In this document: positions 11,770 through 24,166 of the stretch, one piece after another | Layout: the number at the start of each line of letters is the position of its first letter | How positions within the stretch are numbered: the first letter of the stretch is position 1 | Assembly: GCA_047967505.1 (NCBI GenBank) | Contig: CM106540.1 | Strand: one strand, 5' to 3' | Source of the DNA: Dipteris shenzhenensis | Lineage: Eukaryota > Polypodiophyta > Polypodiopsida > Gleicheniales | Length of the DNA stretch: 64,000 nucleotides | The notes under the pieces: model-generated | The model's database searches: none | Told to the model about the DNA's origin: nothing | Seen by the model: only the letters and a program-made list of their open reading frames with translations | Program-made: the position numbers and the translations under genes

Positions 11770-12863
11770 CCCTTAACTATGAATCCGTTTAGAGAAATTA
11801 GTGAATTTAAAGTCCGATTGTCTCGCAACATTGCTAGTGCAATGGGTGAGGTATTGCTTTGGTGAGGACATCTGCGAGCATACTTTGAGTAGGAACATAT
11901 TATAATATGATGTCACCTTGCTTGACGTGATGCTTGACAAAGTGGAATTTGAGGTTGATATGCTTTGTCTTGTCACTTTGAGCGAGGTTGTTTGCTATAG
12001 CTACGCTCGACTGGTTGTTGCACTAAAGAAGGAATGGACGAGCGCAAGTTCATTGATAAGACCCTTAAGCCTAATACCATCAGAGCTGCGGGCAATTGCA
12101 ATGTATTTCATTTCAGTCGTGGAGATGGTGGTTGTACAAATTATCGATCCTGGCGAATTGGTACACGTAGCTTGAGGTGGACTTACGAGTGTCTGGATCA
12201 CCCTCATAGTTAGCTTGCACTAGTGCATAAGAAAGGTTGGCTTCAGAGATGATGATCGACTGAGTGAAGAGGAGATAAGAGAACAAACGCTTGATCGGAT
12301 GCCAGTAGGGGAGACCTTGATTTTGCGTGTGTTGAGACTTGTGAGGCCGCATATGCAATATCTAGGCGAGTGAAGATAACCAAATATTTGATTGTTCCTA
12401 TTGCGTGATGATGGGGAATAAGCTTCATGGATTGCTGTGCCTTAGAGTTGGAAGGGGACATTGCATCAATCAATTTGGCTTGTGCTTTATTTAGTTTAAA
12501 ATTGACGTCAGAGTCAGAAGGGGACATTGCATTAATCAATTTAAAATTGACTTCCATGGGTGTGGGTTGACGGATTTGCTTTGTCCATCTAAAAATGATC
12601 GAGAATGTCCAGAATGTAGTGTTGCTAAAGCAACTTTTGGTGAATCGTGCTTGATTTGGATGCCAAGGCAGTATTGGGTTCAAAATGTTTGCCATTGCAA
12701 ATTTGAGGGCCAATTGTAGTTTAATCTGAGTCAAAAAATGAAGTTTATTCCAAGAAAGCAGGCCAAGTACGCAGAATGATTGAGTAGCCCTTTTCATGTA
12801 CACGTTGCTATCAAAGAGCATTTGTTTGAAGCCCATTTTGAATAATTGCGTGCTATATAGCAT
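11770..12863 (-). pseudogene. Copia RT-RNase H fragment, minus strand (Copia-E)
   Basis: On the minus strand the order is LFKMGFKQMLFDSNVYMKR (late RT), a degraded region, then HHHAIGTIKYLVIFTRLDIAYA. The RNase H follows (EGDPDTRKSTSSYVYQF near 12180). The terminal segment equivalent to HINLKFHFVKHH and QSMLADVLTKA lies near 11950-11840. This is the standard C-terminal order of a copia polyprotein. Frames shift repeatedly, and a duplicated LINAMSPS/LIDAMSPS motif is inserted in the middle (12430-12560). It is a different and much older lineage than Copia-A/B/C. LTRs were not found. Confidence 0.8.
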
Positions 12864-13245
12864 ATAAGCATAAATATTGGGCTTTTGAGTGTGTAAACTA
12901 TGCCACTATTGTGCTAATACAGTTTGCTATTTATTATAGTTAGTGTGCTATATAGAATATGTAGCAGAATATACAAATGTGAAACTTTGAATATGCTATA
13001 TGACACAGACTACTACATAGCATACACATTGTCCTTTATGGCAAGCGTAATGTGTTGTTTTCCAGACACGAGACGCTATATGCGTAGTGTACAGTTATAG
13101 CAACGATCATGTTTTCTGGAGACAGTTTCTATGTCAAAGATATCACAATCTTCTGCCATCTTTTCTTGCGTGCACATCTTTATCTCTACCCTTGAACACA
13201 ATTAATGGAAACTAGCAATGATATGAACTATATTGTTTGCTGCAA
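12864..13245. other. AT-rich spacer with repeated GCTATATA motifs
   Basis: No gene is visible. Short phrases such as GTGCTATATAG and TATAGCATA recur several times between 12840 and 13020. Their meaning is unknown. Confidence 0.4.
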
Positions 13246-13955
13246 TTAGGGCCTTGTCAATGAAATCTCACCAGAATTAAAGATTAAAAGGAAGTATAAG
13301 GCTTCTACGAAAAGGACTAAAAGGAAGTATGAGGCTTCTAGGAAAAGCAAGAAAAGGAAAAGGAAAAAAGTAGCACGATTTGAAAGCAATGACACTTCAA
13401 TGGCCACTGAAGCAAAGAAGAAAGAGGATGCATGCAAAATGGTGGAAAGTATTTTGCATTTTGACGTCCTTTTGGCAAGAGAGAAAGACAAAGTAGTGGT
13501 ACATGAAATACTTATTATGACAAGTGCCTCATGGGACATTGTGAAAGATGTGGTGTACAAAAACTTACAATCTACACGGCCATGTGAAGAAGCAAAGATG
13601 CAAAAAAACATGGTCGTTTAGGTGTTTGAGGATGTCGATGTTGGGCTAAACAAGCAAGGAAAGAAGAAACGCCACAAAGTTTTATCATTCAAGGAGAAGT
13701 CAATCAATGGCATGTTGTCTATGTTAAAGGACCATACAACCAAGTTCTTTAGACACAATTTCATATGCAGATGGCTCGTGGGTCAGTTTAAGGAGTGTTT
13801 AAAGAACTTCCCTTCAAATGTCATTGTGTCTGTTTTAGATTTTGCGGAGAATTACTTATTCAAAGAGCAAATTGAAATGCGTTCCATGCACTGCCATACT
13901 AATTAGTGTATAATCCTTGTTCATATTACTTACACTTATGGATGAATGTATGCGT
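13246..13955 (+). pseudogene. Transposase-like gene of unrecognised family, copy 1
   Basis: One frame is open from about 13250 to 13906 apart from a TAG at 13619-13621. It starts with a lysine-rich, NLS-like imperfect repeat (KRKYKAS...KRKYEASRKSKKRKRKK). Then come a helical charged region and a conserved core: FFRHNFICRW, LKNFPSNVIVSVLDFAENY, FKEQIEMRSMH. Past a TAG at about 13907 the same frame continues as ILVHITYTYG. The core is clearly homologous to the minus-strand segment at about 32480-32150 (FIQHSFICRW...ENFP...KNYTFKEQNEI...SMHW...ILVHITY). Repetition within one window, decay, and Asp/Glu in a hydrophobic strand (VSVLDFAENY) suggest an RNase-H-fold transposase. That is inference. 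I cannot name the family, and no terminal inverted repeats were identified. Confidence 0.6.
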
Positions 13956-15100
13956 GCAGATTGGTCGCATCTATTGAAGCTTCTTAAATAGCATGGGAAG
14001 AGGAAATCCAACCAAGCAGTGTTCAAGACCTCCTTAGTAATCAGGCTTTTCTGTATGAGAGAGAGAGAGAGAGAGAGAGAGAGCGTTTACTCTTCTTCCT
14101 TGTTTACGAGAATAAAAAATGCATCTCTTGTTCATTCTTGTCCCTTCATTTTCTCTTCTCTCGAATATCTTGTCATCTTCTTCGTCTTTCATCCCTACAT
14201 TGCCTATCCACCTTAGTGATCTGTCTTTCTCTTCGAATTAAAAAAATAAATAAAAATCATAAAGAGCAATTACATAAATTTTAATAGATAATTAATATTA
14301 TCGTGAAAGAGTTGTGAAACCAATCTTTTCCAGTCAATGGTTGAGCATGCTTCTTGTGCTCTTTAGGTATTGATTCAAATACAATCGTTATCACCCAAGG
14401 AGCATATGAGGAAATTTTTATAGGTACGCTTTTGAGATCTAATTTAAGCAAAACAAAAAGCTGAGTAGAAAACATAACATAAACAAGATAGTAAAAATAA
14501 AAGGTGATGAGAGAGACACACGCTGTCTCATAGTATAAATATGTAGAGAGAAAGTGTGCTACCTTCATATAAATAGCGTGTGGATTTGATTTCTTTGTTT
14601 TACAAGTTTTTTATTTGTCTATTTTTTTTGCTTTTTAAATTTCTTTATTTTGGGTTTTAACAAAAGAGGAAGACCTTCCTATTCATCAATTGAATATGTA
14701 GTCTAGTGCCATTTTTTCAATGCATTTGGACTTGAATCCTTTACACTTATGATTATGCTTAACCAGCCTTCTCTTTGCATGTTCTTAATGGAAAGGGTGA
14801 GCTAGGGAATTGAAAGAAATGACCATGGTGAACAATCACAGATGCTAACACCAACATTCATGTGATCGTAATCCATCTCATAATATCTTGAAGGTCACAG
14901 TGATGGTTACTTCCATGTTATCGAAGAGAGAACTCACAACATCATATGAGCAATCCCTTATTCATGTATTTGTTGGGCTTTAGTTTCCAAAAGCACTAAT
15001 CTTTTTTTTTTCTGACTTTTTCTTATTTCTTATTTCTCTTCCTTTTTTAAATTCTTTTCATTGTTCTCTCCTTTTTTTTTCTTTTTTTTTCTTAAAGAAC
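13956..15100. other. AT-rich non-coding DNA with a GA microsatellite
   Basis: A (GA)n run lies at 14056-14083 and T-rich runs lie at 15000-15095. No gene was recognised. The phrase AAAGCACTAATCTTT occurs at about 14991 and again at 15148, inside the inverted repeat. Confidence 0.5.
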
Positions 15101-15112
15101 TGATGGACAAAG

Positions 15113-15196
15113 ATTAGGGGTACTTCTTTTATTATTCATGATGGAGAAAAGCACTAATCTTTGTCTATCATGAATAATAAAAGCACTACCCCTAAT
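15113..15196. repeat. Imperfect inverted repeat, 30-bp arms
   Basis: The left arm (15113-15142) and right arm (15167-15196) are reverse complements with only about two mismatches (ATTAGGGGTA...TTATTATTCATGAT). They are separated by 24 bases that themselves contain the complement of GACAAAGATTAG just before the left arm. It could be a small foldback (MITE-like) relic. Confidence 0.75.
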
Positions 15197-15199
15197 ATT

Positions 15200-16540
15200 T
15201 ATAGGGAGGATGAGGTCTGATGGACCTTGTGCCTCGTCTCATCTCTACTTCATTTCTACATCCTTTTGAAAAATGTTAAAATTATAAAATTGAGATTATA
15301 TTTCAAATTATTATTTATGGGATCCATAACAAAATAAATAGGAAATCTCATTCAATCAATAACGGAATAAATACAACCATATGAGTTTCTCATTACACTC
15401 CATTATAGTAGATAAAGGATATAAGGGCTTGTTTCCCCATAGCCTAGATGCTCGCATCTGGGTGTCAGTGCTAGTTTTGATTTGTTTGCACAAAAGTTGA
15501 TGAATGCGAGTACGATGGTCTTTCTTGCAACCAGTGCGAGATTGAATCCACGATTCTTTGGTTGCCTCAATGCATTTTCAAAGGAGGGAAGGAGTGCTGC
15601 CTCAGTTCTTGCTAGAGTGGGTGGCTTGAATGGGGGGTGCGTCTTCCACCACATTGGTTGTCCACCCTACCACCCCAAGGCCGTCCATGGAAAGAGGCCC
15701 TAAAAGGTTGGATATGATGGAATCAATTGTTGGGGGTCAAACAAAAGTGTGAATCAACTCACCCAAAGACCACCAAGCAATGCACCTGAGGCAAATGTGT
15801 GGTCATGGGCTGCTAGTTTTTGTTTTAACTTGGAGTTGATCTTCCACATGCCATTGCAAACCTCGAAAGAGACACTTGGGAGCTACTTTTAAGTAGCAAG
15901 TTGCCCTGAGTCCACAATAGTAACCAGATCTCATCTTCTTCTGCATTCCTTCTTGGTACAATCAAAGGTATCGAGACTCAGGAACCAATCTCATCGCTAA
16001 CCTTTCTAAGAGTCTTGTATATCAAGCCAATTGCCCACTTCATATCATATACCGCTAATTTCTCTGGAGTCGCTACCTTGTGTTTATATCTCTTGTTGAC
16101 TTGTAGCATAGCCTATACAGTCTGCACCACTACCCATAGATGCAATCAGGTTGCTTTCAAAGCTCCAAATCATGTACCCACTATGAGTGTTAGGCAAAAA
16201 CTGAGAGCTTGCATTGGTTGAGCAGCTCAGATTTCTCCCCATCTTTAGAGTTCCTGTTAAGACTTTGAAATGAGATGTGACTTGGAGAGTGTCTGTATTT
16301 GGATTGGTTGCTTAAAACGTTTTCTGCTAGCACTAGTTAGCACAGCCTTCCAAAAGTTGATTTTGTTGCCTAGAGCTACATCACGATTCACCACCTAGCT
16401 TTATGATAGATTTAGGGAAATCGGGTTTGTCCCAAGCGGATGCGGCGGGCCCACCAAGCATTGCCAGAGCTCTTTTCTGATGCCAGAGACACCGGGGAAC
16501 TTGTCTATAAACATATGTTTATAATTCAGCCACACATGTG
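15200..16540. other. Non-coding stretch
   Basis: Open frames here lack any recognisable domain, and I see no RNA gene. The composition is mixed and nothing is assigned. Confidence 0.4.
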
Positions 16541-16800
16541 CATAAGCATGTGTGTAGTCTGGTGGTAAGAGTGCATAGAGGTTTATAGTAGGAAAGTTGT
16601 GGGTTTGAACTCCACATGCATAAACTTTTGCACGTTTGTGCACTCTGCTTTTTCGACGAGGGGTCGACTCCTCTTCAATGCTTCGGATAGGACAAAGGGG
16701 AAACCCCGAGATTTATCCCCAGGCCACCACCTAGCTCTTCAATGCTTCGGATAGGACAAATGGGAAACCCCTAGATTTATCCCCAGGCCACCACCTAGCT
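16541..16800 (+). mobile_element. tRNA-derived SINE-like element
   Basis: A pol III-type internal promoter is visible. The A-box-like TGGTGGTAAGAG (16560-16571) is followed about 30 bases later by the B-box-like GGGTTTGAACTCC (16601-16613). The latter sits in a T-arm-like hairpin (TGTGGG...CCCACA type). The remainder does not fold as a tRNA. Downstream, a 64-bp segment (CTCTTCAATGCTTCGGATAG...CACCACCTAG) is repeated twice in tandem at 16671-16734 and 16735-16798. A tRNA-related head joined to an unrelated body is the plan of plant SINEs. Ends and target duplication are not defined. Confidence 0.5.
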
Positions 16801-17039
16801 CTGTGCCATCATTGAGTTGTAAAAGCAGGAGCTAGAGCATGTACGTGCCGATTGTTAAGCTTTACTTTAGCCGCTGCAAATACTTGTCTTTTTAACAATG
16901 TACAAGTAACTTGACCCATCTACGATGGGTTAGAGACTCACTCCCTTGGGTCTTGAAGTTGAGATCATAGATAATCCCTTTAATAAAATTCAAGGTTTCA
17001 TTTATAAATCTCAAACTTTGAGGAATTCTACAAAATTAT

Positions 17040-17335
17040 CGAAAAACATATACATGCATACCAACACTTGCACACCTGCGCGCGCACACACACACACATA
17101 CATACACACACATATTAAGGAATTTACAGTTGTCTTTCATTAAACCAAACTTCTAAACACACAACAAAGAGTTCTTTAAATATATATTAAAAAATACATA
17201 TATAGATTTTTTTTGAAAAACATATACATTCATACCAACATGTGCATGCACACACACACACACACACACGTGCACATATTCAAGAATTTACAGTTGTCTT
17301 TCATTAAACCAAACTTCTAAACACACACACAGAGT
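17040..17335. repeat. Tandem duplication of about 180 bp containing CA microsatellites
   Basis: The block ACATATACAT...CACACACA...GAATTTACAGTTGTCTTTCATT...CTAAACACACA occurs at about 17046-17165 and again at about 17220-17335. It differs mainly in CA-repeat length and small indels. Confidence 0.8.
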
Positions 17336-17340
17336 TGTTT

Positions 17341-17362
17341 ATATATATATATAAATATACAT

Positions 17363-17394
<32 letters not shown>

Positions 17395-17398
17395 GTAT

Positions 17399-17448
<50 letters not shown>

Positions 17449-17530
17449 CCCCCCTTCTCTGTCTCTCTGCTTTGTCTCTGTCTCTCTCTCTGTCTCCCCT
17501 CCCCCCTCTTACTCTCTCATAGTATCCTCT

Positions 17531-17588
<58 letters not shown>

Positions 17589-17594
17589 CCTCTC

Positions 17595-17635
<41 letters not shown>

Positions 17636-17701
17636 GTCTCTGTTTGTCTGTCTGTCTGTCTATCTGTCTCTCTCTCACTCATTGACTCACTCACTCACTT
17701 T

Positions 17702-17753
<52 letters not shown>

Positions 17754-17880
17754 CTTCCCCTCTTACTCTCTCACAGTGTCCTGTCCTCTCTCTCTCTCTC
17801 CCTCTCTCTCTCTCTATCCATCCATATATGTATATGTATATATATATATAATATTTATATTTATTTAGATAAACAAAAAA

Positions 17881-17946
<66 letters not shown>

Positions 17947-17955
17947 CCTCCCCTT
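17341..17955. repeat. Long TA and CT microsatellite complex
   Basis: A (TA)n run (17341-17400) is followed by interrupted (CT)n to 17817, a short AT-rich break, and pure (CT)n at 17881-17944. Open frames across it encode only SLSLSL or RERERE runs and are not genes. Confidence 0.95.
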
Positions 17956-17999
17956 TCCCCCTTTCAGTACAGCATGGATGCACCTCCTTTTAGGCTTCT

Positions 18000-19165
18000 C
18001 GCCTTTCAGTAGAGCATGGATGCACGTCTTGAGTTGATCCCACAAGATGAGATCAACCATATCATACAGTTAGACCTCCTCCAGCTTCACACATCTTGGA
18101 CTTGGGGGGAGGACTAGGAGCTCCCCACCAAGACCCAGTTTTATCATGACTACTTCTTGGGAGTATCAGAGGAGGGATTCATTATTAGACCCTAGTATCT
18201 CGAGGATAGAGGAGTCTCCCATGCACTGAGGATTGCCATTGGTCAAATGCAGGTTTCGTCCCATCAGCTAAGGATTGAGGTAGGGAGAGCAATAGGTATA
18301 CCTAGAGAGTAGCAAGTTTGCACGCTATGTATGCTGGGGTAGTTGAGATAGAGAAGCATTTTCTTTGTGTTTGCCCAGCTTACTACGAGATTCGGGGACG
18401 CTACCACTATCTGTACCTAGAGGGGAGTGGTTTCAATCCTTTGTCATGACTGATCCATTTCCATGACTAGGTCTATATCGGGCTTTATCTGATGGGGATG
18501 TGGCAACACAGGGAGATGCTTCTACGATAGATCAAAGAGCAGCAGGGGATAGTTAGACCACTACAAGACATAGAGCGGGCACAATGACACATCATAGACT
18601 TCTATACATTTGAATCAACCCCCAGACATAGTGTAGTGGAGGAGGAGGAGCTAGCTGACATGAGAGCAGTCTAGATGAGCAGCCAGCACAGTACCACCGA
18701 GAGAGGGGCGCAGAGGCCACATGTGCGACAGAGAGCCCCTAAAGTACACTCTATTGAGGTCTGACCTATCACAACTTTCCTCAGAGGAGACCGACAGAGA
18801 CAAGGGATCACTCTAGACATAGCCCAGAGAGTCCAGAGAGCGAGGAGACCGCCCCCCCCACCGCAACACGAGACAGCTCGACAAACAAAGATACAAGACA
18901 TCTTCGCAGCCCACCAGAGAGCCATCATTGTACCAGGCTTTGATTTCATCCCAGTGTCTAGATATATTGATTGATATGGCCCACACTGTAGTTGTAGTTT
19001 ACTTTTCTGTATGATTATGATTATGATTCTGTTAGCATAGATTAGTACTCAGCAAGGGTCCTAGCGCACCCTTTGCTTCAGCTCATTGAGGCTTGTATGA
19101 GTTCGTTTTTCTATGTATTGTGTCCCATAGGCTTGTGAGGCCTCCCGTGGATGTTAATATTTCTT

Positions 19166-19216
<51 letters not shown>
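18000..19216 (+). mobile_element. LINE-T copy 2, 5'-truncated
   Basis: Starting near 18036, the sequence parallels 6560-7700 of the first LINE-T. It has GATGAGATCAACC.TATCAT, the G-rich GGGG run, CGAGGATAG...TCCCATGC and the C-terminal region, then the shared 3' UTR and GATGTTAATATTTCTTTC, which grades into (CT)n up to 19216. All frames contain many stops, so nothing is coding. A 45-bp duplication (CCTTTCAGTA.AGCATGGATGCAC) sits at its left edge, at 17963-18030. The copy lacks the RT and is a typical 3' LINE fragment. Confidence 0.8.
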
Positions 19217-19221
<5 letters not shown>

Positions 19222-20889
19222 ACTTTGTTCTCTCTAGGGATGTTTTTATCGAAGCTATGCATATATATTAATATAAAATCCATGAAAATTCTATTGATGG
19301 TGGACACCCATCATCTATAGATGAGAAATTGCACTTTAGTAAAAAGAAGAAAACAAATTTACACATACTCATAAAAAAACTAAATCTTGGTGAAACTAGA
19401 GCAAACATACAAGTATAATATACACACATTGTAAGTACACCAAAACCCATGAACATTGAAAAAGAAATGCATCTATAGACTATAAGTAAAGAAGAGCTGC
19501 ATCTATGTTCATGAGATGACCGTCCATGACACTAGGTCACTAGAGATAGGCTTGATCATCCAATTTGATATTCACTTCTCTTGAAATCATCTACACAAGT
19601 GCAGATATGATTGAATGGATGGTCATGAGGTAGAATGTATAAGCCTGCATCCTATACACAATGCAACTGTATGCTTCTTTGTTGGGCTGAACATTAGCAT
19701 TTTTTTGGGAATTCTTATGTGCAAGTCTAGTCGTTGATTTGTTGATTATACCCAACATAAATAATGTAGCTTTCTTTAGTCTATTCTTTAAAGTTTATTG
19801 GTTCTACCCAATGTGTGGTCAATAGAATATTTGTAAAGAAAAATTTCAAATCTATTCTTTAGTTTGATGGTTCTTTTGGACATGATCAACATGCTCAATG
19901 TATGAAAAATTAACTTTGAGTTCGTATGTTCTACCCAATGGATCAACATGATCAACTAGACTTTTTGTCAACATAACTTTTTTAGTATAGGTAGGGGTCG
20001 CTCAATAGTTCAATAGTTTGGCATAGTATGTGGGACTAAGCCTAAGGTAGAATCACAAAAGCCTCAACCTAATTTACTTCAAAAATGACACTTGCAGAGG
20101 CAATCACAACAAACATGGAGAAATTGCGCTCATATGGCGATGCATTTTAGGCAAATCAGTGTAGACAAGAGAGGCATGCAAATGGAGAGAAGGGTCAAAT
20201 GATACGTAGACGCGTCTTTTTGCTATTTTGCAAAGAAACTAGTCATTTCATTTAAATGAGTCCATTTGAATTCAACAATCATTTCATAATTGATCCTTAC
20301 ATCATATCTTCAGAAAAGTCCTTTTGTTGTCATAACTTTTTGTAATTATAGGAGCCTTTGGAAGAAGCTCCATGAGGATGAGTTCTATCTCCCACAACCT
20401 TGTACTTGTTTCGTTGCCATAGCCATAAACAAACCTCAACATTAACAATTAAACAGCATGTCGTAATTCTACATTAATAGATCCATGTCTAATATAGTTT
20501 TGGTTACAGCAAAAGTTAAGCAATTGACTGAGTTTTAAGATCAAGAAGTAGTAAGTGGAGCATTTCACTAGCTAGTGAAGGTAAATGATTCAATAGCTAA
20601 TTGAGTGAAACCGATGCATTTGGGTAATATGCATGAAAATTTATGCATTAGACTTATAGGCACAAACATGTAAAGACTATAATTTTGAAGAATTAATAGC
20701 TTTAAAATGTTGTTTAAAAAATATTAAACAGTTAAGCTAGAATGCATCACTCATGAAAAGAATCCTATATACACAATTTCTACTATAACAATCAAATAAA
20801 AAGAGAAGAACATCAATCAATTCATGAAGCAAGAGATCCAATGTGTATGTCTGTGTGTACAAAACATTGAAGATCCCTTTACATATTTC
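19217..20889. other. AT-rich intergenic DNA
   Basis: No open frame with recognisable content, RNA gene or structured repeat was seen in this 1.7-kb stretch. Confidence 0.5.
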
Positions 20890-21058
20890 TGAGAGTGCTC
20901 TCAACGGAAGCAAGAACGGAAGAGGGAGAGAGAGAAACAGAGAGCCACACAAGTTTTGGTGGGTGCAGAACCCCCTAATCTTCTTTTTCATTCATTTATA
21001 TATATGTTTGAGTATTGTACATATCCGGGTAAAGGCATAGTGACCTTTAACCCCCACA
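20890..21058 (-). repeat. Copia-B 3' LTR
   Basis: This is the 169-bp LTR (TGAGAGTGCTC...CCCCCACA on the plus strand). It has a TATA-like TATATATA and CT-rich sequence, and it is nearly the same as the LTRs of Copia-C. Confidence 0.95.
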
Positions 21059-21298
21059 ACCTCCCACTTAAAGGACAATGTGCCTTTAAGGGAGAACAAC
21101 CAGTGAGCATACTATCCAATGCCCATCAATACATGACAATACTCAAACTGCTGACTAGGTAGACTCTTCGTCAGCATATCTACAGGGTTATCATCTGTAT
21201 GAACCTTGACAAGCTCTATGCACTTGTCCTCAAGTACCTCCCTGATGAAATGGTAACCTGACCTCAATGTGTTTGGTCTTTGCATGAAAGACTGGATT

Positions 21299-22768
21299 TC
21301 ATGCTAGCTGAATAGCACTCATGGAATCACTATGCAATGTTGGTACAACTGCATGAATCCCCAAATCTCCCACTAGCCGATCAAGCCATATAGCCTCCTT
21401 GCAACCCTCTGTGGCTGCAACATACTCAGCCTCTGTGGTAGACAAAGCAACGCACTTCTGTGCATGAGACATCCATGACACTGCACCACCTGCAAAGGTG
21501 AACACATAACCAGAAGTGGATCTCCTACTATCCACATGTCCTGCATAGTTTGAATCTGTGTACCCAAGTACACGCATGTCTCCTCTACCAAAGCAGATGC
21601 ACATCTCCTTGGTACCCTTCATGTACCTCATGATGCACTTAACTGCCTCCCAATGCCTCTTTCCTGGATTAGCCATATACCGGCTAACAACTCCCACTAC
21701 AAGTGCAATGTCTGGTCTAGTAGCTATCATAGCATACATAAGACTCCCAACTGCTGATGCATAAGGAACCTTGGCCATCATGGCCCTTTCCTCATCTGAT
21801 TTGGGACTATCTGTATGACTCAGTTTCACATATGGAGGCAATGGAGTACTCACTGCCTTCCCCCCCTCCATATTGAAACACTGCAATACTTTTGTAACAT
21901 ACTCTTTTTGTGAAAGCCAAAGGAGTTTCCTACTCCGATCACGCATGATGCACACACCAAGAATATGACCTGCAAGTCCCAAATCCTTCATATCAAAGGC
22001 CTCATGCAACTTGGCCTTTAATGCATCTAGCTCATAAGTATTCTTGCTAGCCAATAGCATATCATCCACATATAGTGCCAAGATTATCAGGCTATTATCC
22101 TTAGTCCTTTTAGTGTAGAGGCAGTGATCAATTTCCCTCCTTCTTAAACCCTGGGACCGAATGAAAGCATCAAACTTCTGATACCATTCTCTAGGCGCTT
22201 GCTTAAGACCATAGAGACTCTTTTTCAGCTTGCAAACTAAATGCTCTTTGCCCTTTTCTTCAAAGCCTTCCGGTAGCACCATGTAAATTTCCTCATGCGA
22301 ATCCCCATGCAAGAAAGCTGTCTTGACATCCATCTGCATAAGCTCCATATCCTCTGATGCCACTAGTCCAAGCATGCATCTAAGTGTGGTCATCTTCACA
22401 ACTGGAGAGAATATCTCATCAAAGTCCACACTCTTCTCTTACTTGAATCCTTTAGCGACCAAACGGGCCTTGTACCTAGGCACATCATCACGTGTGACCT
22501 TCATTTTGTAGACCCATTTACATGGCAATACTTTCTTTCCATGTGGCAAAGAAACCAAGTCCCAAGTCTTATTCTTCATAAGTGAATTCTTCTCTGATTG
22601 CATAGCATACTCCCACTTGTGTTGATCCTCGCGCATCATAGCCTCTCTGTAGCAAGAAGGCTCCCTACAATTAGTAAGCATCACATAGTCTACCCCTAGA
22701 ACAAACCTATCAGGCGGTCTAGACACTCTAGATGATCTTCTCAAAGGCATTTCAACTTGCTGTTCCAC
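21299..22768 (-). pseudogene. Copia-B RT-RNase H
   Basis: The minus-strand frame runs from a PLRRSSRVSRPPDRF linker through the RT (KARLVAKGFK, MDVKTAFLHGD, LYGLKQAPREW, LYVDDMLLAS). It then continues through RNase H (TDSNYAGHVD, STTEAEYVAATE, TLHSDSMSAI). It is broken by an in-frame stop at about 22438-22440 (Gln to stop in GFKQEK) and another just before 21299, which removes the last 40-odd residues. Otherwise it is almost the same as the Copia-C polyprotein, including the SQKEY region that Copia-A has lost. The RT active site is intact, but there is no start or upstream gag. Confidence 0.93.
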
Positions 22769-24166
22769 CTACATATCAGCCACATTTGGCTCATCATTTC
22801 CACCAATAGATGATCCATCATCTACCCTTGATTGTATACCTATGGGAGTACTTAGTGGTACCATTTCTTGCACATTTGGTGCATGGACAGCTTGCTGTCT
22901 ATCAACATGGCAATCCAAAATGCCAACAAGTGCCAAATGACTCAAGCATAAACACCGTCCACTGGCATATGCATTAATAATATGTCATCCAAGAGAGCAT
23001 AGCACTATCAGTGCATCACCTGCAATGTGTCAAAGTTGTCCCTTAGCATAAAATAGCATCCATGTGCAAAGCGTCCATAAAAAATAGCATCCCATAAGGC
23101 AATTTGGGCCTATCAGCAAATCCAATAAGGACCGCAATGCATCCAAATGTCCTATAAATCATCCACTGCAACCCAATGCACACCACTAATGAGCACACAC
23201 TGCTCAAACTACAACCAGAGTGATCTGCATAAGGTATGCTCAAGAAATCATAGTCCCACGGTAATGACTACTACTGAAAATAGAACCTGAGATGCCTCAA
23301 AACATGGGCACCATTGCATAATCAGACTCAACAAGAAAATCTGCAAATATCTCTCTTCTGTTGGAACTCCAAAATCCCAACCGATGAGTGAGAAATGGGA
23401 GTCAACACTTATCCACTGCCATGTGGCATAAATCTAAGGTTTCAAAACTTTAGAATGAAAAAAGCATAACAGAGAGACGAAATCGAATACACAGAGATCT
23501 ATAACTCTGAAAATCCTCCACCAAATCGCATAAGAACTAATAGATAGGGGTTTTTGGGCATCCAGAACGCAATGGGACAGACGGTTTTGAAAACTGTGGT
23601 CTCAATCACTGGGTCCAACACACGGACTGAAAAAAGTTTTTGGAAACAGAGCTGTTTGTAAACTCCACCGGAGTGCAAATGATGAGCAACATAGAAGTTT
23701 TAGGACCTCCTGAGTCCATCGAAATTGACAGATCTGCAAATGGTTGCTCCAAACTTGAGTTCTAACACCCGGGCAAAAAAACGCAAAAACTGACATAGTG
23801 AGTCAGAAATCCAATGAAATGATCCCAGATTCAAGAATGAAGGTGTTTTCAAGCTCTTGAAGTGAAGTGGACATCAAAAGCAAGCAATAGTTTCCTCTAT
23901 AAGTCAATACGAAGTCTCTGTCATCGAATGGAACAGGGAAAAGCTCAAAAAACGACTTTTTCTTTGAAAACATTTAACAGGCTCTCAAAACCACTTCGCA
24001 AAACCAAAGTGACTTTTCCAAAGGTTCCTCCAAGGTCTCTACACACTCAGATGCAAGTAAAGTCACCCATAAAGCTTCCCACAAAGCTTCTCCTTCCTCC
24101 CATAGAGCTGCTGAGCTTCAAGTATTCACGCACGTTTAGCTAGATCACCCGGGCTCTGATACCAGT

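Noticed and set aside
16558-16640. A functional tRNA gene
   Set aside because: Only A- and B-box-like segments are present; no acceptor stem or complete cloverleaf can be drawn.
17335-18060. Long open frames on both strands in the CT region
   Set aside because: They encode only SLSLSL or RERERE runs from a microsatellite.
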